From Vallitalea guaymasensis (GTDB taxonomy: Bacteria; Bacillota; Clostridia; Lachnospirales; Vallitaleaceae): DNA of 64,000 bases. Shown here piece after piece: positions 43,559-52,053 of the stretch. The stretch covers positions 806,001 to 870,000 of the forward strand of contig NZ_CP058561.1 in the NCBI RefSeq assembly GCF_018141425.1, in the 5' to 3' direction. Below the pieces are notes generated by a model, which searched no databases, was not told the origin of the DNA, and worked only from the letters and a program-made list of their open reading frames with translations. Position 1 is the stretch's first letter. The number at the start of each line of letters is the position of its first letter. Made by a program: the position numbers and the translations under genes.

Positions 43559-44215
43559 TTATTTACATACTTCTATGATGTATTTTCCAATAATCTCACT
43601 ATCTACAATATAATTGGTATGAGTATGATACTTAAAGATTTTTAAAATACTATTTTTTACGTTTTCATGAATTAAATAAAGATGTTTTTTAGTAATAACG
43701 TCAAAACTTCCTCCAGTTATGTAAGTAGGTACCTTAATTTTTGAAAGGTCAGACAAAGAAATATTGGGTTCTTGTAACATCATCTTAACCTTTTGAGATT
43801 TATTAATGATATACATTAACTTCATCATGAGTCTTGAACAAATTCTCAGTCCTTTGGGATTAATGTTAGGACCACTGACAATAAGCTTTGAAAACAAGTT
43901 TGGATATTCTGACGCAAGCATAAGTCCTACAATTCCTCCATCACTAAAACCATAGTATACAGGATTTTTGATATTAAGCTGATTAATGAATTCATAGATA
44001 TCCTTAGCATGGTCTTCATAATGCAGTTCAGACACCTTAGAGCTGTTCCCATGATCTCGAAAGTCAATAGCATACACAGTAAAATATTCTTGTAAAAGTG
44101 AAATTGACCTATTAAAAATCTCGTGTGTTTCACCATTCCCATGAAGCATAATCAAAGGATTTCCTGAACCATATTTTTGATAAAATAACGTGACTTCATT
44201 AACTTTTATTAACAT
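43559..44215 (-). CDS. alpha/beta hydrolase
   Basis: 218 residues. The alpha/beta hydrolase fold is shown by the oxyanion-hole motif LHGNGETHE, the nucleophile elbow YGFSDGGIVG, an acid in TGGSFDVIT and a His near HTHTNYIVD. Cytoplasmic, no signal peptide. It is the third gene of the regulator operon (4 bp after the kinase gene), and the substrate cannot be inferred. A link to the acyl chemistry of the neighbouring Dlt-like operon is possible but speculative. Confidence 0.82.
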   Translation of the reverse strand: MLIKVNEVTLFYQKYGSGNPLIMLHGNGETHEIFNRSISLLQEYFTVYAIDFRDHGNSSKVSELHYEDHAKDIYEFINQLNIKNPVYYGFSDGGIVGLMLASEYPNLFSKLIVSGPNINPKGLRICSRLMMKLMYIINKSQKVKMMLQEPNISLSDLSKIKVPTYITGGSFDVITKKHLYLIHENVKNSILKIFKYHTHTNYIVDSEIIGKYIIEVCK

Positions 44216-44219
44216 ATTC

Positions 44220-45815
44220 TTATTCCTCTTCTGTCAGAGGGAAAGTTATTTCATATACTACAGATAGCCCCTCCAACTTTTCTTGTATAAGTTCAATTGT
44301 TCCTCTATGAGCAGTAACAATTTTCTTGACTATAGCCATTCCCAGTCCAGAACCTTTCAGTTTGCTACGTGAGGAATCACCCATTGAAAATGGATTAAAT
44401 ATAGTTTTCTTCAGGTCATCTGTAATTCCAATACCATTGTCGCCGATACGAATGATACATTTATCATCTAGTCTTTCTAGAACAAAGGATATGATAGTAC
44501 CCTTCTCGTTATATTTTACAGTATTTGAGATAATATTTTCAAATACACGCTTCATCTGAAATTCGTCCAGCATACAATAAATAACTTCATCTGGTATCTG
44601 AATATCAAGCTCAAAACCTAAGAATTCTAGTTCCTCATACTTATCTATGAGATAATTTCTTGCGAATTCACTGATGTTTGTTTTTACAGTCTGAATTTTG
44701 AAATCTGGTCTTTCAAGCTTACTATATTCACTGAATGTATTAATAAGCTCTGCTAGTGAATTGGACTTTTTGTATATGGTATTGAGATATTCACTACGCT
44801 CATTGTCGTTTACTTTTTTATCAGCTACAGCTTTTGCATATCCTTGAATAACAGTTATAGGTGTTTTTAAGTCGTGAGAAATGTCAGCCAGCATCTTTTG
44901 TTTTTCCTGTTCTACCCCAATACGTTTCTTCTCTGTTTCATGTAATTTCAAAGCCATATCATTGAAGCTGTTACAGATCTCTTCAAATTCTCTAGGTCCT
45001 TTGTATTTTATAATCTTATCAGTCTTACCTTCTGCAATGTGCTTTATTGCGTTACCTAAAAGCAGAAGAGGTTCTTTTACTTTTTTATTGAGACTGATTA
45101 CAAAAAATAATACTGCGACAACAAAAAATACTAGATACGCAATCCCAATATAATTAATAACCTTCATAGAGGTATTCAAGTTATCGGAATCAACGTTACG
45201 GCAAAAAACCACATTATATATTTTTCCATTTTTAGAAGTATAACTTAACTTTGAGATATTAATATCATCTTTATATTTTCCTGTTAAAAGGTTGAAGTCA
45301 GATTCTGAAAGTCGTTTTTCTATATTGGGGATATCTGAGAATAATATATTAAAATTACTATCAAGTATTATATTTGATTTGATAGTATTATCTTCTTCAT
45401 CTACTGTTTCATATGCAACATTAATGTATTTGTTATCATCTTGACCTACATATTCATCTATTGATATTGTAAGTCCAGCTTCACTTTCAGGTATCAAATC
45501 CACTTGCTTCTTAGTTAAATTAAAAGATTCAGCGCCTTCACTTCTGTAGATTACATTGTTCTTATCATCAAAAACAGTAAAAAAACCGTCTTCTCCAAGT
45601 AATCTTTCCCGCTGAAAAGAATCATAATTACCCTCAATAAAAAACTCTTTACTATCCTCAAAATGGGCAGAATAATAATTAGCAAAATCGAAATATATTA
45701 CAGCAATTCCGATAATACCTGCAAGAATAAGAACTGCTAAAACACTCACAGTAAATATGATAAAATTGCGGACTATTATTCCAAAGAAACCGAGTCTTTT
45801 TTTACTTATCTTCAA
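44220..45815 (-). CDS. sensor histidine kinase
   Basis: 531 residues: membrane helix about 12-38, an extracellular sensor domain of about 180 residues, a second helix near 225-245, HAMP, then HisKA with His314 in ADISHDLKTP, and an HATPase domain (NTVKYNEKG, GDNGIGI, KGSGLGMAIVKKI). The large outer domain is the likely stress sensor. The start is probably TTG at 45815, overlapping the response-regulator gene by 14 bp. It probably controls the Dlt-like operon and the small membrane genes. Confidence 0.88.
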   Translation of the reverse strand: MKISKKRLGFFGIIVRNFIIFTVSVLAVLILAGIIGIAVIYFDFANYYSAHFEDSKEFFIEGNYDSFQRERLLGEDGFFTVFDDKNNVIYRSEGAESFNLTKKQVDLIPESEAGLTISIDEYVGQDDNKYINVAYETVDEEDNTIKSNIILDSNFNILFSDIPNIEKRLSESDFNLLTGKYKDDINISKLSYTSKNGKIYNVVFCRNVDSDNLNTSMKVINYIGIAYLVFFVVAVLFFVISLNKKVKEPLLLLGNAIKHIAEGKTDKIIKYKGPREFEEICNSFNDMALKLHETEKKRIGVEQEKQKMLADISHDLKTPITVIQGYAKAVADKKVNDNERSEYLNTIYKKSNSLAELINTFSEYSKLERPDFKIQTVKTNISEFARNYLIDKYEELEFLGFELDIQIPDEVIYCMLDEFQMKRVFENIISNTVKYNEKGTIISFVLERLDDKCIIRIGDNGIGITDDLKKTIFNPFSMGDSSRSKLKGSGLGMAIVKKIVTAHRGTIELIQEKLEGLSVVYEITFPLTEEE

Positions 45816-46494
45816 TTTTATATCCCAAACCTTTCACAGTTTTTATATATTGATTACCATTTTTATTCATACCGATTTTTTCACGCAAGTGAGATATATG
45901 CACCGTAACGGAATTATCATCGGTTTCAAAGTATTCACCTTTTATATGTTCTATTATCTGTACTTTTGAAAAGATTCGTTCAGGTACCCTCATGAGTAAG
46001 GCAAGAATTTTGAATTCTGTAGCTGTCAATTGAATTTCTTGTTCCTGCTTAACCAATCGACAGTTATTTGTGTCAAGGTTTAACTCTCCTAGATTCAATA
46101 TACCACTGTTCTTTTCGTTGCCACTTAATTTGTAATGCCTTCTTAACGCAGCATTTACCCTTGCAACTATTTCAAGGGGATTGAATGGCTTGGTTATGTA
46201 ATCATCAGCACCCATGTTAAGTCCTAGAATTTTATCAATATCCTCATTCTTGGCAGATAAGATTAAAACAGGTATATTACTGATTTTCCTTATTTCACGG
46301 GTAAGCTCATAGCCGTCCATTTTTGGCATCATGATATCAAGAATTGCAAGGTCAATCTTATTTTCTTTTACTAATGAAAGACCGTCAAGCCCGTTATCTG
46401 CAATTAATACCTCGTAACCTTCAACTTCAAGATATAATTTTATTACTTTTGATATTTCACAGTTGTCTTCAGCAACAAGAATCGTGTTATGCAT
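45802..46494 (-). CDS. OmpR-family response regulator
   Basis: 230 residues. Receiver domain with phosphorylation site Asp53 in LAILDIMMPKMDG, Thr/Lys in LSAKNED and KPFNPLE, then a winged-helix DNA-binding domain (LTATEFKILALLMRV, VTVHISHLREKIG, IKTVKGLGYKI). It is the first gene of the operon with the kinase and hydrolase. AAAGGGG precedes the ATG. Candidate targets are the palindromes at 38333 and 43459-43500. Confidence 0.92.
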   Translation of the reverse strand: MHNTILVAEDNCEISKVIKLYLEVEGYEVLIADNGLDGLSLVKENKIDLAILDIMMPKMDGYELTREIRKISNIPVLILSAKNEDIDKILGLNMGADDYITKPFNPLEIVARVNAALRRHYKLSGNEKNSGILNLGELNLDTNNCRLVKQEQEIQLTATEFKILALLMRVPERIFSKVQIIEHIKGEYFETDDNSVTVHISHLREKIGMNKNGNQYIKTVKGLGYKIEDK

Positions 46495-46669
46495 ATTGTT
46501 CCCCTTTACGCTTTTCTAATGTTTTCTTATCAATATTGTAATTAATTATAGCATATAATATGCACTGTGATAATATTATTTTTTTGTAAGTCGAACCCAG
46601 TCAGAATAAATGTTTTTTTCTGACTCAATGTATAATTATCTTAATTATTATATAATTATAAATAATTTA

Positions 46670-46698
46670 TTGCATTTGTTTGCAAAATATGGTATATT
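46670..46698 (+). promoter_or_regulatory. promoter of the YcaO gene
   Basis: TTGCAT (46670-46675), 17-bp spacer, TATATT (46693-46698), 55 bp upstream of the start codon. The rest of the intergenic region to 46495 has no gene. Confidence 0.55.
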
Positions 46699-46752
46699 TA
46701 TTAAAAAGGTATTACATTCTGTATAATCAAAATAATGAATGGAGGATTACAG

Positions 46753-48579
46753 ATGAGTTTAGAACACAAAAAACATTTTAAAGAAGTATCTCCGACTGAG
46801 ACGGTTACTAAACTAAAAAACATCTTAAGTGAACTTGGTATTGAAACAGAGGAAACTTGGTCAGAGGAAAGTTTTGTGGAAACCTACTCATTACGATTGA
46901 CATTCAAAGGAACTACCATTGGAACTAATGGAAAAGGGATAACTCGTGAATATGCATTAGCAAGTGCATACGGTGAGTTATTTGAAAGGTATCAAAATAA
47001 TCTATTAGGTATTATTATCAGTAAAAAGGAAAGTGGTTCTGATTTCTACGAAGCTCCAGATGAAAAAATTGTGACAGCTGAAGAAATCGTTAGCTATGAC
47101 AATTCACTCATGAATTTGTATTTTTCAAATCGTTCAAAAAAAGATACTTCTATTAAAGAAAAAGCAAAAGCATTTAAAAGCACACAAAAGATGGACTTGC
47201 TTAAGCATAATCTTGAAAATCGTTATATTGTTGTACCCTTCTATAGTATGCGTGATGAAAAAATAGTCTATCTGCCAAGAGGTACATGCAGACGTTTTTA
47301 TGGAAGTAATGGAATGTGTGCTGGAAACACTCCTGCAGAAGCACTTGTACAAGGCTTGTCAGAAATTATTGAAAGGGTTGTTCAAAAAAAATTATTTTTA
47401 GAAAAACCTACTCTACCAGATGTTCCAGATGACTATATAAAAAGATACCCATATATTGATAAAATGTATGCAAAGCTAAAAGAACAAGAAGATTACTATG
47501 TAACCTTAAAAGACTGCTCTTTTGGCGGAAAGTATCCCGTAGCAGCTTTAGTCATTGTTGAGAAAAACACTGGAAATTATGGTGTAAAACTAGGATGTCA
47601 TCCTGATTTTGGAGTTGCCATGGAAAGAGCTTTTACAGAAGCAACTCAAGGAAATGATATTTTTACATATGCACAAAGAAGCCATATTGATTTTAGCAAC
47701 CTGGATTCTAGTAATTCAATGAACATTTATAATAGTTATAAACTAGGTGTGGGACAGTATCCTTATCAACTATTCGGCAACAAACCAACCTATGAATTTG
47801 TCCCATTAAAAGATGTTTCGTCAATGAGTAATCAGGAAATATTGAATTATTGGGTAACTGATATAATTAACGATGGATACGATGTATTAATAAGAGATGT
47901 TTCTAATCTAGGATTTCCATCATATTATATCGTGATTCCTGGATTATCTGAAATGTGGGAAGATAAAGACGTAATTTTCAGAGCTTATAATACTAGATTC
48001 TTCATTTCACCGTTAGTTGCGAATCCCACTAAAATCAATCGCTCCAATACAAAATATATTATTGCAACTATGGAATTCTTTATGAATTGTGTATTAGAGA
48101 ATACTATGGAATCTTATTGTAAATTCACTGAAGATTGGCCTTGTGAGAACTTTGGTTGTGATACCAGATTTTTTGTAGTAATGTGTCATGTAATAAATGA
48201 AGAATTCAGTATTGCTGCTGAAAAAATGAAATATATTGTTAATATGGCACAGCGAGCATCCATTCCTAAAGATCAATTCAAGTTTTATAAAGGTATGTAT
48301 AATTATTTTGTTGCAATGTCTCAGATACATGACCATAATAAAGTACTAGAATATCTTAGGGTATTCTATAGTGAAGATACATGCAAAAAACTAGACAATC
48401 TATTCTGTGTGCCTAAACAAGTAATGGTTAAATTATTTGTACCAAAATCAACTGATTCTCCTAAGCTTCAAGAAGTAAAGGATTCTTATAAACAATGTCA
48501 AGAAATTATTCATAAATTGCATTCGGCCCAAATAAAAAATCCTATAAACCAAAAAGATATCTATGAACTATTTGCATAA
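46753..48579 (+). CDS. YcaO-domain protein (E. coli YcaO type), candidate RiPP enzyme
   Basis: 608 residues from the ATG at 46753, 7 nt after GGAGG; an ATG 18 nt upstream precedes the ribosome site and is rejected. Similar to E. coli YcaO along most of its length: TNGKGITREYALASAYGELF (Glu75, Glu78 near the ATP/Mg site), SNGMCAGNTPAEALVQGLSE (Glu204, Glu207), HPDFGVAMERAFTE, and a helical C-terminal extension. YcaO enzymes phosphorylate a peptide backbone amide to allow azoline, thioamide or amidine formation. The E. coli protein is instead tied to ribosomal protein S12 methylthiolation. The neighbouring precursor-like peptide and PqqD/M50 protease favour a peptide-modifying role here. Confidence 0.85.
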   Translation: MSLEHKKHFKEVSPTETVTKLKNILSELGIETEETWSEESFVETYSLRLTFKGTTIGTNGKGITREYALASAYGELFERYQNNLLGIIISKKESGSDFYEAPDEKIVTAEEIVSYDNSLMNLYFSNRSKKDTSIKEKAKAFKSTQKMDLLKHNLENRYIVVPFYSMRDEKIVYLPRGTCRRFYGSNGMCAGNTPAEALVQGLSEIIERVVQKKLFLEKPTLPDVPDDYIKRYPYIDKMYAKLKEQEDYYVTLKDCSFGGKYPVAALVIVEKNTGNYGVKLGCHPDFGVAMERAFTEATQGNDIFTYAQRSHIDFSNLDSSNSMNIYNSYKLGVGQYPYQLFGNKPTYEFVPLKDVSSMSNQEILNYWVTDIINDGYDVLIRDVSNLGFPSYYIVIPGLSEMWEDKDVIFRAYNTRFFISPLVANPTKINRSNTKYIIATMEFFMNCVLENTMESYCKFTEDWPCENFGCDTRFFVVMCHVINEEFSIAAEKMKYIVNMAQRASIPKDQFKFYKGMYNYFVAMSQIHDHNKVLEYLRVFYSEDTCKKLDNLFCVPKQVMVKLFVPKSTDSPKLQEVKDSYKQCQEIIHKLHSAQIKNPINQKDIYELFA

Positions 48580-48715
48580 ATATAGAAACATATTTGTTTT
48601 GTACTCTTATTCACGTTATTTAGCTGAATTGTAATTATCTAGTAGTTTTTAATATGCTAGTCATTGTTACAATCAGTTAGATAAATATAACAACTAATGA
48701 AAGGAGGCATTATTT

Positions 48716-48907
48716 ATGAAAGAACAAGAAAAATATGGTTTGTTTTTGGATAATGAATTATCTAGTTTAACATCATCTTTTGATATTAGATCAGAAGATA
48801 CAGATGATCTTCCAATTGCTGCCGCTGCTGCAGGACCAGAAGGTGCCGGAGCTGCTGCTGCTGCTCCAGAAGCTTTTTATGCTCCTGGTGGACAAGCGTT
48901 AGCTTAA
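48716..48907 (+). CDS. candidate RiPP precursor peptide, Ala/Gly/Pro-rich core
   Basis: 63 residues behind a strong AAAGGAGG. Residues 1-33 are an acidic leader-like part (LFLDNELSSLTSSFDIRSED, then TDDLP). Residues 35-63 contain 15 Ala, 5 Gly and 3 Pro, with Glu, Phe, Tyr and Gln, and no Cys, Ser or Thr after residue 29. There is no Cys at all. The abrupt change in composition, the high expression signal, the downstream hairpin and the YcaO and protease neighbours all fit a ribosomally made, modified peptide. It could instead be a small structural protein. Cleavage site and modification are unknown. Confidence 0.7.
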   Translation: MKEQEKYGLFLDNELSSLTSSFDIRSEDTDDLPIAAAAAGPEGAGAAAAAPEAFYAPGGQALA

Positions 48908-48985
48908 GTTAACAATTAGTCCTATTGGAAATTTCTAATTAACGACTTATTAGTTACATATAAAATAAAGTATCCATAAATAAAA

Positions 48986-49057
48986 CAGTATGTATTGCTT
49001 ATCAGAACGATACCTGTATTACAACACTTCTGATTTGTAGTAATACATACTGCTTTT
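48986..49057 (+). terminator. hairpin between precursor and protease genes
   Basis: CAGTATGTATT (48986-48996) pairs with AATACATACTG (49042-49052), with an inner TCAGAA/TTCTGA stem, then CTTTT. It lies 78 bp after the precursor stop. It is likely a partial terminator that gives more precursor than protease mRNA. Confidence 0.65.
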
Positions 49058-49122
49058 ACTATATATAATCTATAAATATAACTTTCTTACAGCAAAATAA
49101 AGAACGAATAGGTGGTGTATAT

Positions 49123-50232
49123 ATGCAAAGTCCATGTATAAATCAGAATCTGGAACTAATGCCAAAAGATGATGGCAGAATATTTATTTTTAACAAATCT
49201 ACAAAAAAGACCTATTCCCTAGGTCGTAATGAATATAAAGTATTAAGTATATTAGATGGTAATAAAACAATGGAAGAAATTCATAAAAAGTGTAATAACT
49301 ATTCATTGTATGATATAGAAAAATTAATAAATGAGTTTTCAAAAATAGGATTATTAAAGACAGAGGACACCAATCAATCCCCTACCGATATTATTGAAAA
49401 AAAAGTTGTAGATATTAAAGACTATCAAAAAAAACGATTTTCCATAATGGATAAAAAAATATTCAAGATTTTTTCATTGAAAAAAGGTATTCTTCATCCT
49501 GATAATAGTTTAGATAAAGATAAAATGATCTTCAGAATTCTTTATTTTTCTATTATCTATTTGTCATTACCTATATTTTTGATTGGATTACTTGTTTCAA
49601 TAGGTACTTCTTCATTAAGTAATTCCTTGACAGCTCCCTCTTGGTATATATTCATTCCCGCATTTTTGATAAGTATTTTCTTTCATGAATTTGCACACAT
49701 CATTGTGGCAAAAAACAATGGAGCTCATATAGCAGAAGTTGGAATACGTTTAATACTAATTGTTCCTTGTATCTACTCAAGTATTGTAGGTATCTCTTAT
49801 ATTGAAAGTAAAATTAAGAGAATATTAATCTCAGCTGCTGGAATTTTACTTAATTTACAAGTAGCTGGAATTGGGTTTATTCTTACTGCTTTCACAGAAG
49901 GAAATGCAAATAATTTTTTCCTATGGCTATCTATGTTTAATCTCATGTTGGTAATGTTTAATCTAATATTTTTATTAAAATTCGATGGTTATTACATACT
50001 AACGGAATTATTAAACGATAAAAAATTAAAAGAGAACTCGTTGTCCTTTATTAGTTATATAGTGTTTGGAAAGCTTTTTAGAAAAGCAACAGTAACTAAT
50101 ATGAGAATAAAGTTATCTCTTAAGAAAAAGATAATATATGTTCTTTACGGAACTTTAAATATAGCTTTTGTTGGATGTATTTTCGTAACATTCATTACAA
50201 ATATCATAAGATTTATATCCAGTAAAATATAA
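49123..50232 (+). CDS. PqqD-like domain fused to M50-type membrane metalloprotease
   Basis: 369 residues. Residues ~8-80 look like a PqqD/RiPP recognition element (FIFNKSTKKTYSLGRNEYKV, then LDGNKTMEEI and DIEKLINEFSKIGLL). Then come several membrane segments with the zinc motif HEFAH (His188, Glu189, His192) and a third-ligand-type KFDGYY (Asp288). Site-2-type (M50) proteases cut within the membrane, and related peptide zinc metalloproteases such as YydH occur in RiPP clusters. It probably binds the leader and cleaves or exports the product. AATAGGTGGTG precedes the ATG. Confidence 0.8.
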   Translation: MQSPCINQNLELMPKDDGRIFIFNKSTKKTYSLGRNEYKVLSILDGNKTMEEIHKKCNNYSLYDIEKLINEFSKIGLLKTEDTNQSPTDIIEKKVVDIKDYQKKRFSIMDKKIFKIFSLKKGILHPDNSLDKDKMIFRILYFSIIYLSLPIFLIGLLVSIGTSSLSNSLTAPSWYIFIPAFLISIFFHEFAHIIVAKNNGAHIAEVGIRLILIVPCIYSSIVGISYIESKIKRILISAAGILLNLQVAGIGFILTAFTEGNANNFFLWLSMFNLMLVMFNLIFLLKFDGYYILTELLNDKKLKENSLSFISYIVFGKLFRKATVTNMRIKLSLKKKIIYVLYGTLNIAFVGCIFVTFITNIIRFISSKI

Positions 50233-50394
50233 TTTGATAATGCTTTTAATCTAAATCTATATACCTTATAAAAAAATAGAATATGATTAATTTTCTATAG
50301 AACAACAGAAATAATATTTTTTTCTGAATAATATTAATATTATAAATTAATATTGCTCCAAAACTAAATATTCATATTATTTTCACATTATATA

Positions 50395-50423
50395 TTGTTC
50401 TATATTTATCTTAGTGTTATTAT
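50395..50423 (+). promoter_or_regulatory. promoter of the PrcB-like gene
   Basis: TTGTTC (50395-50400), 17-bp spacer, TATTAT (50418-50423), about 50 bp upstream of the start, so this gene is not necessarily part of the RiPP transcript. Confidence 0.45.
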
Positions 50424-50473
50424 AAGTAAGGTATTTCGAAATACAACCATTTTTATGAGGAGGAATTTAGATT

Positions 50474-50953
50474 ATGAGTAAGGTTTTTAATGTACAAAAA
50501 TTATTTGTACTAACAGCTGTTTTTTTAATGTTAGGGGCATCTACTGTATTTGCTTCATCAGACTATTATCTTGACACTCCAACAGAAATTGATTTTAATT
50601 ATATTGAAGAATCAGTAAAAGATGCTAATAAGGTAATGGATATGGAATTTACTGTAGTAGATGATGATAATGTGCAAGATGTAATAAAACAAAATATAGA
50701 CATTTTAAAATTCAACCCATTCAAACTTAGCTTCAGAGATGGGCATTATTTATATATAGCTGTCGGATACGGCGAACAAAGAACAGGAGGATATAGTATT
50801 CAAGTAAATGAATTATACGAATCCCAAGATCGTATTGTAATCTCAACTGAGTTATTATGCCCTGGTGCAGATGACATTGTTACTATGAATATTACATATC
50901 CATATTTAATCATAAGAACAAGTGATTTGTTCTTGCCAATTTATTATAAGTAA
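50474..50953 (+). CDS. secreted PrcB-like protein
   Basis: 159 residues with a signal peptide (about 28 residues, ending ASTVFASS). The C-terminal half resembles the PrcB C-terminal domain: YLYIAVGYGEQRTGGYSIQV, CPGADDIVTMNITYPYLII. PrcB is a subunit of a spirochaete surface protease complex. In Firmicutes such domains are common in exported proteins of unknown role. AGGAGGAATTTAGATT precedes the ATG. It is followed by a strong terminator. Confidence 0.72.
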   Translation: MSKVFNVQKLFVLTAVFLMLGASTVFASSDYYLDTPTEIDFNYIEESVKDANKVMDMEFTVVDDDNVQDVIKQNIDILKFNPFKLSFRDGHYLYIAVGYGEQRTGGYSIQVNELYESQDRIVISTELLCPGADDIVTMNITYPYLIIRTSDLFLPIYYK

Positions 50954-50979
50954 AGACATTTATTTATTAACTTATTTAA

Positions 50980-51034
50980 GACAACAGTTTAAATACCCTA
51001 TATATTGATGGGTTTTAAACTGTTGTCCTTTTAT
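50980..51034 (+). terminator. terminator after the PrcB-like gene
   Basis: An 18-bp near-perfect stem (50980-50998 with 51010-51027), then CTTTTATATT. Confidence 0.85.
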
Positions 51035-51081
51035 ATTACTTGCTTCTCTTCACTACTTTTGTTATCATATACTTTTTTATT

Positions 51082-51954
51082 CTATTTTTTTACAACTGGT
51101 ATCCAAACTTCTTCAATAAACTTTCCATCACCTTTATTATAATACATTTCAAATTCAGGTCCATCTGCATGCTCATATCCAGAATTAGGAAACCATTCTG
51201 GGAAGATACGTTTCCATATGTTTTGTATTGCTTCTGTTCCGCCTTCCTGTGTACATTCTGCAGTTGAGAATATAGCCCATGTTGTAGCAGGAACAGAAAG
51301 CTTGGTATAACCAGCAGGTAACGAAACATTTTCCGGAGGATAATAGCAAATCATATAAGATAATATACCTTCTCTGAAATTGTATAATGCTGCATGAAGA
51401 CATTCATCTTGATCCAGATTAAAATCTTTATGCATATCATCAAGTTTTCCATTTTCAATGCATTTATGCCAAAATGCTGGAATATCTATATATTGACGAT
51501 TATCAACAGCATTTATTTCTTTTGATATTCCATACATCTCAAATGCTTCTTTTCTTTCAATTCTATAATCCATCTCCACATCTCCTTTAATAGAAATATG
51601 AAAGGTCATCCGTGGATAAGCTTTGAGTGCTGTACCCTGTTTGCGCGCTAACATAGGCATGACACCATGTAGATTCTTGAAAGCTCGTGAAAAAGCTTCT
51701 GTTGATTGATAACCATATTTCATAGCTACATCTACAACTTTTATATCAGTATTTTGCAATTCAAAAGCTGCCATTGTAAGTCTCCTACGTCTGATATATG
51801 CAGCTAAAGTAATTCCTGCAATAAATGGAAACATACGTTGAAAATGATATTCAGAACAACAAGCTCTTCTGGCTACCTGTTCATAACTGATATTTTCAGC
51901 AAGATGTTCTTCAATATAGTTCATTGCATTATTCATACTATCAAGCAAATCCAC
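51082..51954 (-). CDS. AraC-family regulator with GyrI-like effector domain
   Basis: 290 residues. The N-terminal AraC HTH (HLAENISYEQVARRACCSEYHFQRMF, second helix pair VDVAMKYGYQSTEAFSRAF, GVMPMLARK) is followed by a GyrI-like small-molecule-binding domain (about 125-288) with YPPENVSLPAGYTKLSVPA and FEMYYNKGDG. Proteins of this type sense lipophilic or cationic drugs, and ligand binding via GyrI is known for the family. The start is GTG after GGAGGGG. Confidence 0.88.
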   Translation of the reverse strand: MDLLDSMNNAMNYIEEHLAENISYEQVARRACCSEYHFQRMFPFIAGITLAAYIRRRRLTMAAFELQNTDIKVVDVAMKYGYQSTEAFSRAFKNLHGVMPMLARKQGTALKAYPRMTFHISIKGDVEMDYRIERKEAFEMYGISKEINAVDNRQYIDIPAFWHKCIENGKLDDMHKDFNLDQDECLHAALYNFREGILSYMICYYPPENVSLPAGYTKLSVPATTWAIFSTAECTQEGGTEAIQNIWKRIFPEWFPNSGYEHADGPEFEMYYNKGDGKFIEEVWIPVVKK

Positions 51955-52053
51955 GTAATCCCCTCCTTCGAGATACAGTATATCAAGTTTTCTTTATGGA
52001 AGCATTGCATTTTATGTGCATTAAATATCAACAAACCAATTATATTATAAAGC

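Noticed and set aside
46753-48579. YcaO gene as a pure housekeeping RimO-partner
   Set aside because: Sequence is closest to the E. coli YcaO type, so this stays possible, but the precursor-like peptide and PqqD/M50 protease beside it make a peptide-modifying role the better reading.
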